Positions 37,277-46,369 of a stretch of 64,000 nt of DNA are shown here, in pieces (position 1 is the first letter of the stretch; the number at the start of each line of letters is the position of its first letter). A program made the position numbers and the translations under genes. Location of the stretch: positions 1 through 64,000 of the forward strand of contig JACKJE010000003.1 in the NCBI GenBank assembly GCA_020638135.1. Reading direction: 5' to 3'. The notes under the pieces are model-generated. The model was not told where the DNA came from. It did not search any database and saw only the letters and a list, made by a program, of their open reading frames with translations. The stretch is from Methylobacteriaceae bacterium (GTDB taxonomy: Bacteria > Pseudomonadota > Alphaproteobacteria > Rhizobiales > Beijerinckiaceae).

Positions 37277-38242
37277 TCAGTCGTTCGAGCCGCCGCCGCC
37301 GAAATCGCCGCCGCCGCCGGAATCGCTGCTCGAGGAACCGCTGTCGGAGCTCGACGACCAGTCGCCGCCCGACGACCAGCTGTCGCCCGACGATGAACCG
37401 GAGCTGGAAGAGCCGAAGCCGGCCGGTCTGACCGGCAGCGGCCGCGCCAGCCAGCTCCAGCGTTTCGACGCCATGATGCGCGGCGCGACGCCGGGAATGG
37501 CGAGCAGGATCGTCTGCAGGATCGAGAGAATGACCGAGACGATCGCAAGGAAGAACAGCGCCATGACGGCGACGAAGAAGACGATGAGGATCGTCTTGCC
37601 GGCGCCGACGATGATCGTCCGGACGAGCGATTCCGGCGCCTCGTGGCCGCGCCCGGCGTTCGGCGCGACGACCGTCTTGCCGACGACATCGAGTATGCCC
37701 TCGACGCCGCCCTCCACGGCCTGCGTCCATTCGCGCGCCTGCAGATGCCGCTCCATGCGGTTGGCGATGATGAGCCGGCTCGCCGCATCGGTCAGCACGC
37801 CTTCCAGCCCATAGCCGACCTCGATGCGCGCCTTGCGTTCATTGGCCGCGATTAGCAGAAGCACGCCGTCGTTGCGTCCGGCATGGCCGATCCGCCATGC
37901 GCGCGCGCGGGCGATGGCGTCCTCCGCGATCGAGCCCTTCGTGACCTGCGCGATGGTCGCCACCACCACCTGCGGCCCGTCGGCGCGATAGAGCGCGCGC
38001 AGGCGCTCGTTCAATCGCACGCGCGCGCCGGGGTCGATCAATTGCGCCTCGTCCATCACATAGGACGTCATCTTCGGCGGCGCCGCCGCCGTCTCCAGCT
38101 CCTGCTGATGCTTGAGATAGAGGACGAGCGCGATCGTCGCCGCAAACAGCAGCAGCGAACCGATGAAGATCGCCTGCGCCTTGCGCTTCCGGCTGATGGG
38201 AGCGCGGCCGACGCTGCGGGTCCTCGTCGCGGACTTGCTCAT
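37277..38242 (-). CDS. TPM-domain membrane protein (YgcG-like)
   Basis: A 321-residue protein with a TPM domain after an N-terminal membrane helix (AIFIGSLLLFAATIALVLYL): YVMDEAQLIDPGARVRLNERL, GHAGRNDGVLLLIAANERKARIEVGYGLEGVLTDA. A second hydrophobic segment follows (IIVGAGKTILIVFFVAVMALFFLAI), then a Ser/Gly/Asp-rich tail typical of YgcG relatives. TPM proteins are linked to envelope repair or maintenance of membrane complexes; here that is inference. Start ATG 38242 overlaps the upstream gene by 4 bp. Confidence 0.85.
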   Translation of the reverse strand: MSKSATRTRSVGRAPISRKRKAQAIFIGSLLLFAATIALVLYLKHQQELETAAAPPKMTSYVMDEAQLIDPGARVRLNERLRALYRADGPQVVVATIAQVTKGSIAEDAIARARAWRIGHAGRNDGVLLLIAANERKARIEVGYGLEGVLTDAASRLIIANRMERHLQAREWTQAVEGGVEGILDVVGKTVVAPNAGRGHEAPESLVRTIIVGAGKTILIVFFVAVMALFFLAIVSVILSILQTILLAIPGVAPRIMASKRWSWLARPLPVRPAGFGSSSSGSSSGDSWSSGGDWSSSSDSGSSSSDSGGGGDFGGGGSND

Positions 38243-38748
38243 CGGCGCTGCGGCGCGTCTTTGTCGCAAGTGAATTTTGGCGCTGCTTCGTCGGCCGCAG
38301 CGCGGGCGCGTTCATTCGCGCCAGGCTTGCCGCCATCGACGATCGCGACGATGCAGGACGACGCCTTGCCTTCGAGCTTGTAGACAACGAGCGCGCTGCG
38401 GAATGGCCCGCCGACCGACTTGCCGATGTCGTAGCGCAGGATCGCCGCGAACGGCTTGCCCGATGCCTTGCGCCATTCGACCGTCTCTTTCGGAAAGTAG
38501 AAATCGCCGAGCTGCGTCTCGCCGCGCGCGCCCTTCTCGCCGAAGGAGACGAAGGCGGCGTCGGCGCCGTTGTTGATGTCAACGACAATGCCGTCGGGCC
38601 CGTTGCAGCGGCGCATGACCACATCGTCTTCCTCGCCGGTCTTGCGGCACTTCTCCCAGTCGAATTTCGTATAGGCGCTTTCGGCCGCCGAAGCGCGCTC
38701 CGCCGCAAGAGCCCCGATCAGGCAGGCAAGTAGAATTGTCGCGCGCAT
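38239..38748 (-). CDS. Secreted protein of unknown function, TPM operon
   Basis: A 169-residue protein with a signal peptide (TILLACLIGALAAERASA) and a compact mature domain with four cysteines (WEKCRKTGEED, VVMRRCNGPDG, SSCIVAIVDGG, KFTCDKD), suitable for two disulfides in the periplasm. GGAGGGGG precedes ATG 38748. Its stop overlaps the TPM gene start, so the two are translated together. No family recognised. Confidence 0.72.
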   Translation of the reverse strand: MRATILLACLIGALAAERASAAESAYTKFDWEKCRKTGEEDDVVMRRCNGPDGIVVDINNGADAAFVSFGEKGARGETQLGDFYFPKETVEWRKASGKPFAAILRYDIGKSVGGPFRSALVVYKLEGKASSCIVAIVDGGKPGANERARAAADEAAPKFTCDKDAPQRR

Positions 38749-38816
38749 ACGCCCCCTCCAGACGCGCGCACTCTTCTCCGCCCGTGCGCCCGGCGCCGTG
38801 CGCGGGCGCACGCGCA

Positions 38817-39845
38817 TCACCCGCTGCGCGTGCGGATGAACCCAGAACCCCGAAACTCGAACACGAGTTCGCCGTTCTGGTTGACGCCCGTATTGTGATT
38901 GAACACCAGACCCCATCCGGGTTTCGAGGTCACGCGCTTTTCGATGATCTGCGTCGCATAGGTCACGGTGTCGCCGACCAGCACCGGCTTTGCCCAGCGC
39001 AGATGGATGAAGCCGGGCGACGGCCCGCCCTGCGGCGTCTCGATTCCTTTCGCGCGCAGGTCCGCCTGCACGCGATCGCGCGTCGCCACCACGTTCTTCA
39101 TCCACAGGCAGGCGGTCTGCCAGCCGGACGCCGCGAGCCGGCCGAAATGGGTCTTCGCCGCCTCCGCCTCGTCGAGATGAAAACGCTGCGGGTCGAACTG
39201 GCTCGCGAAGTCGATGATGTTTTCCTTGGTGAAGGTCTCGTGGCCAAGTTCGATATAGGCGCCGACCTGCAGGTCCTCGAGAAAGCCGGCGAACGGCCGC
39301 GCGCGCCCCTCGGCCGTCACGCGCGGCAGGGCGTGCGTGGGATGCGCGACTTTCGGCGCCGGCGCGGTCTCTGATGTCTCGGCGACGGCGCGCGCGGAAT
39401 CGCGCGGCTGGATCAGCTGCGTGTGTTTCTGCCGCAGGATGACGTCGCCCTTTTGGTTGAGCGCGTCGATCTCCATGGCGACGAGTCCCATTTCCGGGCG
39501 ATTGCGCGACACGCGCTTGTGCAGGATCGTGCGGCGCAGCGTCAGCCGGTCGCCGGGCCGCAAAGGCTTTTCCCAGCGGATTTCATCGATCCCCGGCGCG
39601 CCAAGCGAAGCGGTGCGCGACAGCCATTGGTCGAAATTGAGCCGCATCATCAGGCAGCATGTATGCCAGCCGGACGCGCAGAGCCCGCCGAGCATCGAAT
39701 GCTTGGCCGCCTCCTCGTCGAGATGGAAGGGCTGCGGATCGTAGGCCGCGGCGAAGCGGATGATCTCTTCCTTGGTGATCGCGCGTTCCGCGTGGAATTC
39801 GGCGACCGAGCCGGGAACGAAATCTTCGTAGTAATATTCGGGCAT
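38817..39845 (-). CDS. MaoC-family protein with two hot-dog domains
   Basis: A 342-residue protein with two tandem MaoC/hot-dog folds: the first has FAAAYDPQPFHLDEEAA (about residue 32) and the second has FASQFDPQRFHLDEAEA (about residue 221). These carry the catalytic Asp/His of hydratase 2-type dehydratases acting on acyl-CoA. A Pro/Ala/Thr linker joins the halves. It may act on enoyl-CoA in fatty-acid or polyhydroxyalkanoate metabolism; the substrate is not inferable. Confidence 0.85.
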   Translation of the reverse strand: MPEYYYEDFVPGSVAEFHAERAITKEEIIRFAAAYDPQPFHLDEEAAKHSMLGGLCASGWHTCCLMMRLNFDQWLSRTASLGAPGIDEIRWEKPLRPGDRLTLRRTILHKRVSRNRPEMGLVAMEIDALNQKGDVILRQKHTQLIQPRDSARAVAETSETAPAPKVAHPTHALPRVTAEGRARPFAGFLEDLQVGAYIELGHETFTKENIIDFASQFDPQRFHLDEAEAAKTHFGRLAASGWQTACLWMKNVVATRDRVQADLRAKGIETPQGGPSPGFIHLRWAKPVLVGDTVTYATQIIEKRVTSKPGWGLVFNHNTGVNQNGELVFEFRGSGFIRTRSG

Positions 39846-39956
39846 GGGCGTCCTGGGCGGCGCTTGCAGCAAGAGCTTGCAGCGTGTCGTCCCGTCGATT
39901 AGCCCAAGGGCGCGCGGCTGGAAACTGGCCAGCCCATCGGATTGCGGGGAGCAGGC

Positions 39957-40634
39957 ATGAACGCAGGGCCGCGCGGCAAGAGCGCCGACTGGATCGACAG
40001 CCTGCCGGCGCTTGCCGCCCTCGAGCCGGAGGCGCGCGCGCTGGTCGCCGACCTCCAGCCGATGGAGATCGAGGCGGGCCGCACCCTGTTCTCGCCGGGC
40101 GCCGCCTGCTCGGGCTTCGCCATGGTTCTCGCGGGCTCGATCCGCGTCGGCCTCAATTCGGAGACGGGCCGCGCGCTCGTCCTCTATCGCGTCGGCGCCG
40201 ACGAGGTCTGCGTACAGACGACGCTCTGCCTGATGGCAGGGCAGGATTATTCGGCCGAGGGCGTCACCGAGACGAAGGTCACGCTCGTGATGATCCCCGC
40301 CACGCGCTTCGATCGGCTGATGGCGATGTCGAAAGTCTTTCGCACCTTCGTCTTCCAGCGTTTCGGCGCGCGCCTGCAGGACATCAGCCGCCTGTTGGAG
40401 ACCGTGGCCTTCGCCCGCGTCGACGCGCGTATTGCACAGGTTCTGCTGGCGCGGGCCGATGCGGAGGGCCGCGTCGCGGCGACCCATCAGGCGCTGGCCG
40501 AGGAAGTCGGCACGGCCCGCGAAGTGGTGAGCCGCCAGCTCGACGCGCTCGCCAAGGCCGGCCTCGTGCGCACCGCGCGCGGCGAGGTGACCGTCCTCGA
40601 TCGCCCGGCGCTCGAAGGACGCGCGGCTTTGTGA
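39957..40634 (+). CDS. Crp/Fnr family transcriptional regulator
   Basis: A 225-residue regulator: an N-terminal cyclic-nucleotide-binding-like beta barrel (FSPGAACSGFAMVLAGSIRV) and a C-terminal HTH (THQALAEEVGTAREVVSRQLDALAKAGLV). The Cys residues needed for an Fnr-type cluster are not arranged in the standard motif; CVQTTLCLM is present but unproven. ATG 39957 is used behind GGGGAGC. The next gene, 65 bp on, is a DUF2892 protein often paired with such regulators. Confidence 0.88.
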   Translation: MNAGPRGKSADWIDSLPALAALEPEARALVADLQPMEIEAGRTLFSPGAACSGFAMVLAGSIRVGLNSETGRALVLYRVGADEVCVQTTLCLMAGQDYSAEGVTETKVTLVMIPATRFDRLMAMSKVFRTFVFQRFGARLQDISRLLETVAFARVDARIAQVLLARADAEGRVAATHQALAEEVGTAREVVSRQLDALAKAGLVRTARGEVTVLDRPALEGRAAL

Positions 40635-40635
40635 C

Positions 40636-40640
40636 TTGAT
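40636..40640 (+). promoter_or_regulatory. Fnr/Crp-like half-site TTGAT
   Basis: TTGAT followed by CAC lies directly after the regulator stop codon and 60 bp before the DUF2892 gene. It matches one half of the Fnr consensus only, so it is at best a weak candidate for control of the downstream gene. Confidence 0.2.
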
Positions 40641-40699
40641 CACAGACCACAGGCGGCCGATGTTTTAGGCATGACAGGGTCCAACCAGGGAGAATACCC

Positions 40700-40894
40700 A
40701 TGTCCGCCAATGTCGGAGGCATCGACCGCATCCTGCGCGTGATCGTCGGCCTCATCTTGATTTCGCTCGTATTCGTCGGCCCGAAGACCATGTGGGGCTG
40801 GATCGGCGTGATCCCGCTGGTCACCGGCCTGTTCCGCTTCTGCCCGGCCTACACGCTGCTCGGCATGAACACCTGCCCGATGAAGAAGGCCTGA
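40700..40894 (+). CDS. DUF2892 family inner-membrane protein (YgaP-like)
   Basis: A 64-residue protein with two hydrophobic helices (ILRVIVGLILISLVFVGP and WIGVIPLVTGLFRFCPAY) and terminal GMNTCPMKK. The conserved NVGGIDRILR start and FCPAYTLLG core fit DUF2892, the membrane part of YgaP sulfurtransferases. The AGGGAG site precedes the ATG. Probably under control of the neighbouring Crp/Fnr regulator; a role in sulfane-sulfur handling is inference. Confidence 0.85.
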   Translation: MSANVGGIDRILRVIVGLILISLVFVGPKTMWGWIGVIPLVTGLFRFCPAYTLLGMNTCPMKKA

Positions 40895-40898
40895 TCCT

Positions 40899-41351
40899 TC
40901 AGGCTTTCCAGCGATCGGCGGCTGCATCGTCGGCGTCCTTCGCCGCGACCCAGTCGCCGCTCGACCCATCCTTCGCATGTTCCTTCTTCCAGAAGGGCGC
41001 GCGGGTCTTGAGATAGTCCATCAGAAACTCGGCCGCCGCAAAAGCCGCCGCGCGATGCGCCGAGGCCGTGACGACGAGCACGATGTCCTCGCCCGGCGCG
41101 ATTTTTCCGTGGCGGTGGATCGCGGTCGCGCCCAACAGCGGCCAGCGCGCGCAGGCCTCGTTGACGACGCGCGAAATCTCCTCTTCCGCCATGCCGGGAT
41201 AATGCTCGAGCTCGAGCGCCGCCAGCGTCCCACCCTCGTCGCGACACAGGCCGACGAAGGTCACGACCGCGCCGACATCGGTCCGTCCGGCCGTCAGCGC
41301 GCGGGCCTCGGCGGCGGCGTCGAAGGGTTCGGACTGAACGCGGACGGCCAC
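40899..41351 (-). CDS. moaE: Molybdopterin synthase catalytic subunit
   Basis: A 150-residue MoaE. Together with MoaD it converts precursor Z into molybdopterin. Motifs: EHYPGMAEEEISRV, IHRHGKIAPGEDIVLVVTASAHRAAAFAAAEF and the active-site loop APFWKKEHAKDG with catalytic lysines. It is 7 bp after moaD. Molybdopterin made here is needed by MsrP, encoded at 3824. Confidence 0.94.
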   Translation of the reverse strand: MAVRVQSEPFDAAAEARALTAGRTDVGAVVTFVGLCRDEGGTLAALELEHYPGMAEEEISRVVNEACARWPLLGATAIHRHGKIAPGEDIVLVVTASAHRAAAFAAAEFLMDYLKTRAPFWKKEHAKDGSSGDWVAAKDADDAAADRWKA

Positions 41352-41358
41352 GGGAGCG

Positions 41359-41610
41359 TCACCCCCCCGTCATCGGCGGAAAAAACGCAATCTCCTTCGC
41401 CCCGGCGATCGGCGCATCATGCTTCACATGCTTGCGGTCGATCGCCGCGCGGATGGCGCGAGCGTTCTCGAAGGCGTACGCGTAATTCTCGCCGCGCGAC
41501 ACCAGCCAGCCGATGAGATCGCCGACCGTGCGCACCTCGGCGGGCGGCGCGATCTCCTCGTCGGTCGCGCCGACGCGCTCGCGCACCCACGCGAAATAGA
41601 CGGCCTTCAT
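41359..41610 (-). CDS. moaD: Molybdopterin synthase sulfur-carrier subunit
   Basis: An 83-residue ubiquitin-like protein. The essential C-terminal Gly-Gly is present (FFPPMTGG), which becomes thiocarboxylated and donates sulfur. The N-terminal YFAWVRERVGATDEEI is typical. ATG 41610 overlaps the last base of the pgsA stop (TGATG), so the genes are translationally coupled. Confidence 0.93.
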   Translation of the reverse strand: MKAVYFAWVRERVGATDEEIAPPAEVRTVGDLIGWLVSRGENYAYAFENARAIRAAIDRKHVKHDAPIAGAKEIAFFPPMTGG

Positions 41611-42206
41611 CACTCCTCCGTCACGTGCTTCAGCCCGGCTTTCATATAGTCCCAGCCGGTATAGAGCGTCAGCAGCGCGGAAATCCACAGGAGGACGAGG
41701 CCGATCTTCACATTGCCCGGCAGCACGGTCTCGCCCGCCCGCCCGGCGATCAGAAAGCCGAGCGCGATCAGCTGCATGGTCGTCTTCCATTTGGCGACCG
41801 CGCTCACCGGCACCGAAACCTTGAGACCGGCGAGAAACTCGCGCAGGCCGGAGACGAGGATTTCGCGGCACAGGATGATGATCGCCGCCCAGATCGACCA
41901 GCTCGAAATCGTGCGGTCGGCCACCAGCATCAGCAGGACGGCGGCGACCAGCAGCTTGTCGGCGATCGGATCGAGCATGCGGCCCATCGACGATTGCAGC
42001 TTCCAGGCGCGCGCGAGATAGCCGTCGAAGAAATCGGTGATACCGGCGGCGGTGAACACGCCGAGCGCGGTCCAGCGCATCCAGAATTCGTCCGGCCAGA
42101 ACATCAGCCCGACCACGACCGGCACCGCGAGAACGCGGCCGTAAGTCAAAATATTGGGCAGCGCCAGCGTGTGATTCTTGCGGCGCGGCGCGACGGTCTC
42201 GGACAT
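41610..42206 (-). CDS. pgsA: CDP-diacylglycerol-glycerol-3-phosphate 3-phosphatidyltransferase
   Basis: A 198-residue membrane enzyme making phosphatidylglycerol phosphate. The CDP-alcohol phosphotransferase motif is intact: DGYLAR followed by GRMLDPIADK (DGxxAR-x8-GxxxDxxxD), with several hydrophobic helices. ATG 42206 is favoured; an earlier in-frame start at 42221 is five codons upstream. It sits between uvrC and moaD, the order usual in Hyphomicrobiales. Confidence 0.94.
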   Translation of the reverse strand: MSETVAPRRKNHTLALPNILTYGRVLAVPVVVGLMFWPDEFWMRWTALGVFTAAGITDFFDGYLARAWKLQSSMGRMLDPIADKLLVAAVLLMLVADRTISSWSIWAAIIILCREILVSGLREFLAGLKVSVPVSAVAKWKTTMQLIALGFLIAGRAGETVLPGNVKIGLVLLWISALLTLYTGWDYMKAGLKHVTEE

Positions 42207-42266
42207 CACGCGAGGGAACACGCCCGGGTGCGGCGCGTCAATAAAAATAGCCGCCCGCGCCCGTTG

Positions 42267-44435
42267 TTAGCCCTTTTCGTGGAAATGAGCGTAAACGAGC
42301 CGCGCGGTCGCGGCATTGACGCCGGGCGTCTTTTCCAGATCGGCGAGCGCGGCCTGCGACACCGCCTTGGCCGTGCCGAAAGCGGCCAGCAGCGCACGCT
42401 TGCGCGCGGGCCCCACGCCCGCGATCTCGTCGAGCGGCGATTTCGTGAATTCCTTCTTGCGCCGCGCGCGATGCGTGCCGATGGCGAAGCGGTGCGCCTC
42501 GTCGCGCAGCCGCTGCACGAAATAGAGCGCTGGGTCCCGCGGCGCCATGCGGAACGGCTCGCGGCCGGCGACGAAAAACATCTCGCGGCCGGAGTCCCGG
42601 TCGGCGCCCTTGGCGATCGACACGACGGGAATGTCGGTCACGCCGACCTCGGCCATCGCCGCCCGCGCCGCCTCGAACTGCCCCTTGCCGCCGTCGATCA
42701 CGACGAGGTCCGGGCGAGTGGGAAAGGCGTCGGGGTCCGGCTCTCCCTCTCCCCGCTCTCTCCCGGTAAATTGTGAAGGGACGGCGCCACTGACTTCATC
42801 CACCAGACTTTCATCCACCACGCCCTCATGCTGAGGAGCGCCGAAGGCGCGTCTCGAAGCATGGCCGCTGCCGCCATCCTTCGAGACGGCGGCTAGCGCC
42901 GCCTCCTCAGGATGAGGGGTCGTGGCGGCGTCGACTCCCGCGCCTCCCTCCTCCTTCACCAACCTTGCAAACCGCCGCCGCAGCACCTCGCGCATCATGC
43001 CGAAATCATCGCCGGGCGTCAGCTCGGCCGACTTGATGTTGAAGGTGCGATAGTGCGGCTTCATGAAGCCGTTGCGGCCGGCGACGATCATCGCGCCGAT
43101 CGCGTTCGTGCCCATGATGTGCGAATTGTCGTAGACCTCGACGCGGCGGATCGGCTTTTCGATCCCGAACGCCTGGGCGAGCGCGCCGAGCAGCTTCTCC
43201 TGGCTGGCGGCTTCCGCGAGCTTGCGCGACAGTGTTTGCCGCGCATTGGCCGCCGCCTGCTCGACGAGCTCGCGCTTCTCGCCGCGCTGCGGCGCGGCCA
43301 CCTCCACCTTGCGGCCCGCGCGCGTCGCCAGCGCCACGGCGAGCACATCGCGCTCCTCGACATCCTCATTGAGCAGCACGAGCGAAGGCGCCGGCCGCTC
43401 GTCGTAGAATTGCGCGACAAAGGCGCCGAGCACTTCCCCCTTGCTGAGAGATTTGTCGGCGCGCGGAAAATAGGCGCGGTTGCCCCAGTTCTGGCCGGTG
43501 CGGAAGAAGAAGATTTCGACGCAGAACTGACCCGCTTCTTCTGCAATTGCAAAGACGTCCGCCTCTTCCACGCTGCGCGGATTGATCCCCTGCGACCCCT
43601 GAATGACCGACAACGCGGCGATGCGATCACGCAGCCGCGCCGCGCGTTCGAAGTCGAGCTTTTCGGCGGCTTCCGTCATGTCCCGCGCCAGCAGGTCGCG
43701 CACCGCGCGGCTCTTGCCGGAGAGAAAATCATGCGCCTCATGCACGAGTTCGCCATAGTCAGAATACGAGATTTCGCCGGTGCACGGCCCCGCGCAACGT
43801 TTGATCTGGAACAGCAGGCACGGCCGCGTGCGGTTCTCGTAATAGCTGTCCGTGCACGAGCGCAGAAGGAACGCGCGTTGCAGCGCGTTGAGCGTGCGCC
43901 CCACGGCCTGCGCGCTCGCGAACGGCCCGAAATAATCTCCTTTTCGATTGCGCGCGCCGCGATGTTTGGCGATCTGCGGCGCGGCGTGATCGCGCGTCAG
44001 CAGAATATAGGGAAACGACTTGTCGTCGCGCATCAGCACGTTGAAGCGCGGCTTCAATTGCTTGATGAGATTGGTCTCGAGCAGCAGCGCCTCGGGCTCG
44101 GTCTCGGTCGAGACGAACACCATCGAGGCGGTCAGCGCGATCATGCGCGCGATGCGGTTGGTGTGCCCCTCGCCGCGCATGTAGGAGGCGATGCGCTTCT
44201 TCACGCTCTTCGCCTTGCCGACGTACAGAACCTCGCCGTCGATCGCGATCATGCGATAGACGCCGGGCCCGACCGGCGCATGCTTCCAGTACGTGCGAAT
44301 GACCTCGACGCCGCGCGCCAGCGGCCCCGCCGCCGTCTCGGCCGAAAGGTCGAGATCGATTCCCGGCAGGCTCTGTTCGCTGTCGTCGGAAACGTCGACG
44401 TCCTCGGGCGGCGCATCGACGGGGGGCTTGGTCAT
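42267..44435 (-). CDS. uvrC: Excinuclease ABC subunit C, with a repeat-derived insertion
   Basis: A 722-residue UvrC, the dual-incision nuclease of nucleotide excision repair; UvrB is at 57362. The GIY-YIG domain ([30 protein letters not shown]) is near residue 58, a UvrB-interacting region near 238-265, the RNase H-like nuclease after [19 protein letters not shown], and helix-hairpin-helix motifs at the end. About 70 extra residues ([19 protein letters not shown] to [10 protein letters not shown]) between LVKEEGG and [17 protein letters not shown] are encoded by an interspersed repeat, in frame. Ends in TAA. Confidence 0.93.
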   Translation of the reverse strand: MTKPPVDAPPEDVDVSDDSEQSLPGIDLDLSAETAAGPLARGVEVIRTYWKHAPVGPGVYRMIAIDGEVLYVGKAKSVKKRIASYMRGEGHTNRIARMIALTASMVFVSTETEPEALLLETNLIKQLKPRFNVLMRDDKSFPYILLTRDHAAPQIAKHRGARNRKGDYFGPFASAQAVGRTLNALQRAFLLRSCTDSYYENRTRPCLLFQIKRCAGPCTGEISYSDYGELVHEAHDFLSGKSRAVRDLLARDMTEAAEKLDFERAARLRDRIAALSVIQGSQGINPRSVEEADVFAIAEEAGQFCVEIFFFRTGQNWGNRAYFPRADKSLSKGEVLGAFVAQFYDERPAPSLVLLNEDVEERDVLAVALATRAGRKVEVAAPQRGEKRELVEQAAANARQTLSRKLAEAASQEKLLGALAQAFGIEKPIRRVEVYDNSHIMGTNAIGAMIVAGRNGFMKPHYRTFNIKSAELTPGDDFGMMREVLRRRFARLVKEEGGAGVDAATTPHPEEAALAAVSKDGGSGHASRRAFGAPQHEGVVDESLVDEVSGAVPSQFTGRERGEGEPDPDAFPTRPDLVVIDGGKGQFEAARAAMAEVGVTDIPVVSIAKGADRDSGREMFFVAGREPFRMAPRDPALYFVQRLRDEAHRFAIGTHRARRKKEFTKSPLDEIAGVGPARKRALLAAFGTAKAVSQAALADLEKTPGVNAATARLVYAHFHEKG
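42824..42917. repeat. Interspersed repeat inside uvrC (copy 2)
   Basis: About 94 bp with the same two inverted halves as copy 1: CTCATGCTGAGGAGCGCCGA near 42825 and the half ending CGCCTCCTCAGGATGAGG near 42917. It is read in frame by uvrC. A second low-complexity stretch near 42740 (CTCTCCCTCTCCCCGCTCTC) also falls in the insertion. Confidence 0.8.
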
Positions 44436-44486
44436 GGCTTGAGATTTAGCCTGACCGGCAGCGGAAGCAACACCCGTCAGGGTCGA

Positions 44487-45269
44487 CTATTCCACCACGA
44501 TAGCCGACACCAGCCGCCCGTAATCCGGCTCCTTGCGATGCGTTGTGCGGCGGTAGCTGTAGAAGCGCGTCTCGTCCGCATAAGTGTCGAGGTCGAGATT
44601 CTCGAATTGCGCGACGCCCGCGCGTTCGACACGCATGCCGATGAAGCCGGGCAGATCGAACATCTTGTGCTCAGGCTTGACCGAGGGCGAAAAGAAGCGC
44701 GCGTGCTCCGGCGATTGCGCGACGAATTGCGCGAAGAATTCCGGACCTACTTCATAGCTTGCCGGCCCGATGGTCGGGCCGAGCGTGACGATCGTCTCGG
44801 CGCGCCTTGCGCCGAGCTTTTCCATCGCGGCCAGCGTTGCTTCGATCACGCCTGATAGCGCGCCCTTCCAGCCGGCATGGCAGGCGCCGACGACGCCTCT
44901 CCTCGGATCGGCGAACAGGATCATGCCGCAATCCGCGCCGGTCACGCCGAGCGCGAGCCCGGGCGTCGCGGTCGCCAGCCCGTCGCAGCGCGGGCGCTCC
45001 GTCCACGGCGCGTCGACAATAAGGCAATCCGGCGAATGGATCTGGAACGGAACCAGCAGGCGATCCTCGGCGACGCCGAGCGTTAGCGCCATGCGACGCC
45101 TGTTCTCGGCGACATGTTCCCTGCTGTCGCTGGAGCCGACGCCGCCGTTCAGCGTCGCGTAGACGCCCGGACTGACGCCGCCATTGCGCGTGAAGAAGGC
45201 GTGCCTGACGCCCGCCGCCGTGAGCAGGGGCGACCGGACGATCGGCAGATTCCTGTGCGGATCGTTCAC
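44487..45269 (-). CDS. pgeF: Peptidoglycan editing factor PgeF
   Basis: A 260-residue laccase-domain protein (formerly polyphenol oxidase YfiH). PgeF removes L-Ser wrongly attached to peptidoglycan precursors. The metal-binding His and Cys motifs are GVTGADCGMILFADPRRGVVGACHAGWKGAL; FFTRNGGVSPGVYATLNGG is near the start. It overlaps midA by 4 bp. Ends in TAG. Confidence 0.92.
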   Translation of the reverse strand: MNDPHRNLPIVRSPLLTAAGVRHAFFTRNGGVSPGVYATLNGGVGSSDSREHVAENRRRMALTLGVAEDRLLVPFQIHSPDCLIVDAPWTERPRCDGLATATPGLALGVTGADCGMILFADPRRGVVGACHAGWKGALSGVIEATLAAMEKLGARRAETIVTLGPTIGPASYEVGPEFFAQFVAQSPEHARFFSPSVKPEHKMFDLPGFIGMRVERAGVAQFENLDLDTYADETRFYSYRRTTHRKEPDYGRLVSAIVVE

Positions 45270-46369
45270 GCGGCGGGCTCCTCGACGAAGCCCGGCAGGG
45301 CCTCGACCGCGCGCTGCGTGATCGCCATGACCTTGAACAGGCGCCCCATATCCGTGTCCCTTTCCTCGGAGACGAGGCGAACCAAACTCTTCTCGATCTC
45401 CTCGCGCTGCTCGGCGTTCGCATTGCGCATCAGCGCCTGCGCGCGCTGCACGATGCCGATCTGGCGCAGGAAGAAGCCCTGGCTGACCGGCCCGTGCACC
45501 CGCGCGCCAGCGGTCTTCGCAGCCCGCGCGAGGCCGGCGAAATCGATATGCGTCGTCAGATCGGCTTCGCCGGGGGCTTCGAGCGCATCGACATAGGCGT
45601 GGTCGCGCATCGCCTGCAGCGTCTCGCCGAGCGTCGTCTCCGCATGGCCGTAGTCGACGACGAGCAGCGCGCCGCCCTGCTGCACGATGCGCGCGGCGAG
45701 CGTCATCATGATGCGCTGGCCGACCGCGCCGACTTCGAGAACCGCGCCGACCGGCGCATCGACCGTCAGATAGGGTTCGGGTTCCGGCGCCGCGCCGAAC
45801 ATCAGCCGCCCCTCGGCGAACCCCACCTGCCGTTCGCGCCAGCCTTCGGCCGTCTTCACGTAGTGGCGCACGGGCAGCGCGTCGAAAAATTCATTGGCGA
45901 GGACGATCGCCGCCCCCGGCGGAATCTGCTCGACGGTCTCGGCCCATTCGACCGTGCGTTCGGCGCCCTCCAGCATCCGCTGCTGGCGCGCCGTCAGCGC
46001 CGGGCTCGTCTCCACCATCGTCACCGAGAGATCGGAAAAGAAATCCGGCGCGGCGCGCGCGGCGCGCAGCGCGTCCGCCATCAGCGTGCCGCGCCCCGGT
46101 CCGAGCTCGACGAGCCGCGCCGGCTGGCGCGCGCCGGCGAGCCGCCACGTCTCGGCCGCCCACAGGCCGAGCAATTCGCCGAACATCTGGCTGATCTCCG
46201 GCGAGGTGACGAAATCGCCATCCGCGCCGAGCGGATCGCGCGTCATGTAATAGCCGTGCACGGGATGGGCGAGGCAGAGTCCCATGTAGCGTTCGACCGA
46301 GATCGGTCCGTCCTGCTCGATCATGGCGGCGATTTCCGCACCCAAAGCGTTCAGGGCTTGATCCGTCAT
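45266..46369 (-). CDS. SAM-dependent methyltransferase, MidA/NDUFAF7 family
   Basis: A 367-residue DUF185-type methyltransferase. The mitochondrial homologue NDUFAF7 dimethylates an arginine of complex I subunit NDUFS2. Motifs: LAHPVHGYYMTRDPLGADGDFVTSPEISQMFGEL, LVELGPGRGTLMADAL and IVLANEFFDALPVRHYV. It overlaps lgt and pgeF by 4 bp each. A complex I role in bacteria is by analogy. Confidence 0.9.
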   Translation of the reverse strand: MTDQALNALGAEIAAMIEQDGPISVERYMGLCLAHPVHGYYMTRDPLGADGDFVTSPEISQMFGELLGLWAAETWRLAGARQPARLVELGPGRGTLMADALRAARAAPDFFSDLSVTMVETSPALTARQQRMLEGAERTVEWAETVEQIPPGAAIVLANEFFDALPVRHYVKTAEGWRERQVGFAEGRLMFGAAPEPEPYLTVDAPVGAVLEVGAVGQRIMMTLAARIVQQGGALLVVDYGHAETTLGETLQAMRDHAYVDALEAPGEADLTTHIDFAGLARAAKTAGARVHGPVSQGFFLRQIGIVQRAQALMRNANAEQREEIEKSLVRLVSEERDTDMGRLFKVMAITQRAVEALPGFVEEPAA

